Source: Moorella sp. Hama-1
GTDB lineage: Bacteria > Bacillota > DSM-521 > Neomoorellales > Neomoorellaceae
Length of the DNA: 64,000 nt
NCBI RefSeq assembly: GCF_023734095.1
Contig: NZ_AP024620.1
Span: 2,786,501 to 2,850,500 of the forward strand
Direction of reading: 5' to 3'
Below the pieces are notes generated by a model. It was not told the DNA's origin and did no database searches. It worked only from the letters and a program-made list of their open reading frames with translations. Numbering within the stretch: the first letter of the stretch is position 1; the number at the start of each line of letters is the position of its first letter. Both the position numbers and the translations under genes were made by a program. Shown here in pieces: positions 62,827 through 64,000 of the stretch.

Positions 62827-64000
62827 TTAGCGTTCAGCAATCTCCCCCAGTAGTTCTTCCAGTTCCCCGGCCAGGCCGGCCGGCTGGCGCGGGGCAACCC
62901 CGGCCAGCAGAACGCGGCAGCCGCCTTCTGCTGGAATAATCATGCCCCATATCTGCCGCCGCCGGACATAGAAACTCAGGCAAAGGCCGAGGAATAACAG
63001 GGCGGCCCCGGTATAAACCACAGGGATACCCGGATCGTGGGCGACCTTCAAACCCGTATACCGGCGGTACCCGGTAAAGGTAAGGCCCAGGCCGTTCCCA
63101 GCCCCCAGAGGTTCGTTCAGTCCAGCTATACTGTAACTAATCACCCTATCACCCTGCATCAGGAAATAACCCACCCGGGGGTTATCGGGCCGAGAACTCC
63201 GGCTGCCGGGATGCCCGGCGGGATCAGTAACGTAATCGGGGTAAAATACGGCCTTCAGGCGCAGGTCGTCTGTCAGGGGAATAGTCTCCCGATCCGGGGC
63301 GGTAAACTGGAGCTCCCGGCCCCGGATTTTAAGCACCCCATCAACGGCCCAGCCGTAGCTAGCCTGGTAGAGGGTAACCCCTTTATAAGTCAGGGGAGAA
63401 TTAACGGCAATAACCCGCTGTTCGACCTCCCGACCGGCATCAACGACGGTCAGGGTGCTATAATATTGCTTGGGGGTTCCATCGCTGTAGTAATCGATGC
63501 GAAAAGCATCCAGGCGGGCGGCAAAACCGGCCCGGGGGATAGCCACGGTAGCGCCGGCGGGGATGTTGACATAACCCCTGAACCCTGCCAGGCCACTGTA
63601 GAGGGCGCCGGCAACGATCAAAACTACGCTTAAGTGGGTCAGGAGGGAGCCCAGGATACCATAACGACCCCGGTCGGCGTACAGGTAAAGCCGGCCCTCC
63701 CTGGTGATGGTAAAAGCCCGGTAATGCCGCCGCCGGCAGGCCCCTGCCAGGGCGGCGAGGATCTCCCGGGGGTTTGCCGCGGCCAGGCTTTTGCTGGCGG
63801 TAGTATCGGTATAATCCTCTTCCTGATAGCGGTAATGAACGGTAGTAACCTGGCGCCAGGCCGGCCGCCAGCGGTTCACGACGCAGGCCAGCAGGCTGAT
63901 AGTCAAAAGAAAAGTCGGGATTAAAAACACCCAGGAGCGAAAGATACTATTTAACTGGAAGAAACGGATCATACCGGCCCGCCAGGGACCGTAGGCATAC
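62827..64000 (-). CDS. resB: Cytochrome c biogenesis protein ResB/Ccs1 (partial)
   Basis: System II partner that binds haem and apocytochrome. The frame is open to the window edge (AYGPWRAG before MIRFFQLNSIFRSW), so the true N-terminus, with at least one more helix, lies outside. Visible: helices SWVFLIPTFLLTISLLACVV and SLLTHLSVVLIVAGALYSGL, the large extracytoplasmic domain (FRGYVNIPAGATVAIPRAGF, LYQASYGWAVDGVLKI) and a final helix (VVYTGAALLFLGLCLSFYVR) followed by a cytoplasmic tail. Confidence 0.88.
   Translation of the reverse strand, partial: YAYGPWRAGMIRFFQLNSIFRSWVFLIPTFLLTISLLACVVNRWRPAWRQVTTVHYRYQEEDYTDTTASKSLAAANPREILAALAGACRRRHYRAFTITREGRLYLYADRGRYGILGSLLTHLSVVLIVAGALYSGLAGFRGYVNIPAGATVAIPRAGFAARLDAFRIDYYSDGTPKQYYSTLTVVDAGREVEQRVIAVNSPLTYKGVTLYQASYGWAVDGVLKIRGRELQFTAPDRETIPLTDDLRLKAVFYPDYVTDPAGHPGSRSSRPDNPRVGYFLMQGDRVISYSIAGLNEPLGAGNGLGLTFTGYRRYTGLKVAHDPGIPVVYTGAALLFLGLCLSFYVRRRQIWGMIIPAEGGCRVLLAGVAPRQPAGLAGELEELLGEIAER

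Overview
The window looks like chromosome of a thermophilic, acetogenic Firmicute of the Moorella (Neomoorella) type. This rests on high-GC coding with strong AGGAGG-type ribosome sites and frequent GTG/TTG starts, a CIRCE-controlled groESL, two moeA genes, system II cytochrome c maturation genes, and a cyanuric acid hydrolase closely resembling, from memory, the enzyme characterised from Moorella thermoacetica. Species is inferred; no search was run. Nearly all genes from 7.3 to 54 kb lie on the minus strand. No rRNA, tRNA or CRISPR array was seen.

Layout. 1-7.3 kb is a graveyard: pieces of IS630-, IS1634/IS4-, IS3/IS481- and IS66-type transposases are interleaved with broken host genes (the junction of the xanthine dehydrogenase Mo and FAD subunits, a type III methyltransferase tail, an N-terminally short aspartase). 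7.3-17.7 kb is a coherent catabolic island: an NCS2 permease, a small DMT-type permease, cyanuric acid hydrolase/barbiturase, the three-gene FdrA/DUF1116/DUF2877 set (AllFGH-type transcarbamylase) and a polytopic anion-type transporter, with a divergent PucR regulator. 17.7-19.5 kb is again decayed (sucD piece, winged-helix piece, second DUF2877 piece) and carries an unusual palindromic repeat. 19.8-24.8 kb holds pyrKDE and groESL.

24.9-33.9 kb is a sugar/polyol module (deoC, ribose-type ABC transporter, FGGY kinase, SorC regulator, two zinc dehydrogenases); its ABC ATPase gene is interrupted by an in-frame TAG. 34-39.7 kb is a molybdopterin cluster (mog, MOSC, moaC, moaA, two moeA, a small Cys-containing protein). 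40-44.4 kb has an anchored FAD oxidoreductase, a GH26-like exported protein and 5-formyl-THF cyclo-ligase, followed by an orphan cluster of DnaA boxes (44.65-44.83 kb). 44.9-54.2 kb is core housekeeping: tsaD-rimI-tsaB-tsaE, a uracil-DNA glycosylase, thiE, a response regulator, a glutamine amidotransferase, mazEF, alr, nnr and acpS. 54.4-58.8 kb (plus strand) has acs followed by a LytS/LytT two-component pair with a Cys-rich GAF domain. 58.8-61.5 kb is a metal-efflux ATPase with its ArsR/CadC sensor, and 61.8-64 kb is ccsB and the 5'-truncated resB.

The best candidate for an undescribed system is the 7.3-17.7 kb island, which reads as a fermentative route for a cyclic ureide (cyanuric acid, barbiturate or a related purine/pyrimidine product): import, hydrolytic ring opening, then phosphorolytic carbamoyl transfer. 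Other strong observations are the orphan DnaA-box cluster, two near-identical 143-bp palindromic repeats each placed between the genes of a two-gene pair, and a palindromic repeat that is open in one strand and encodes a recurring DENGK-containing peptide.
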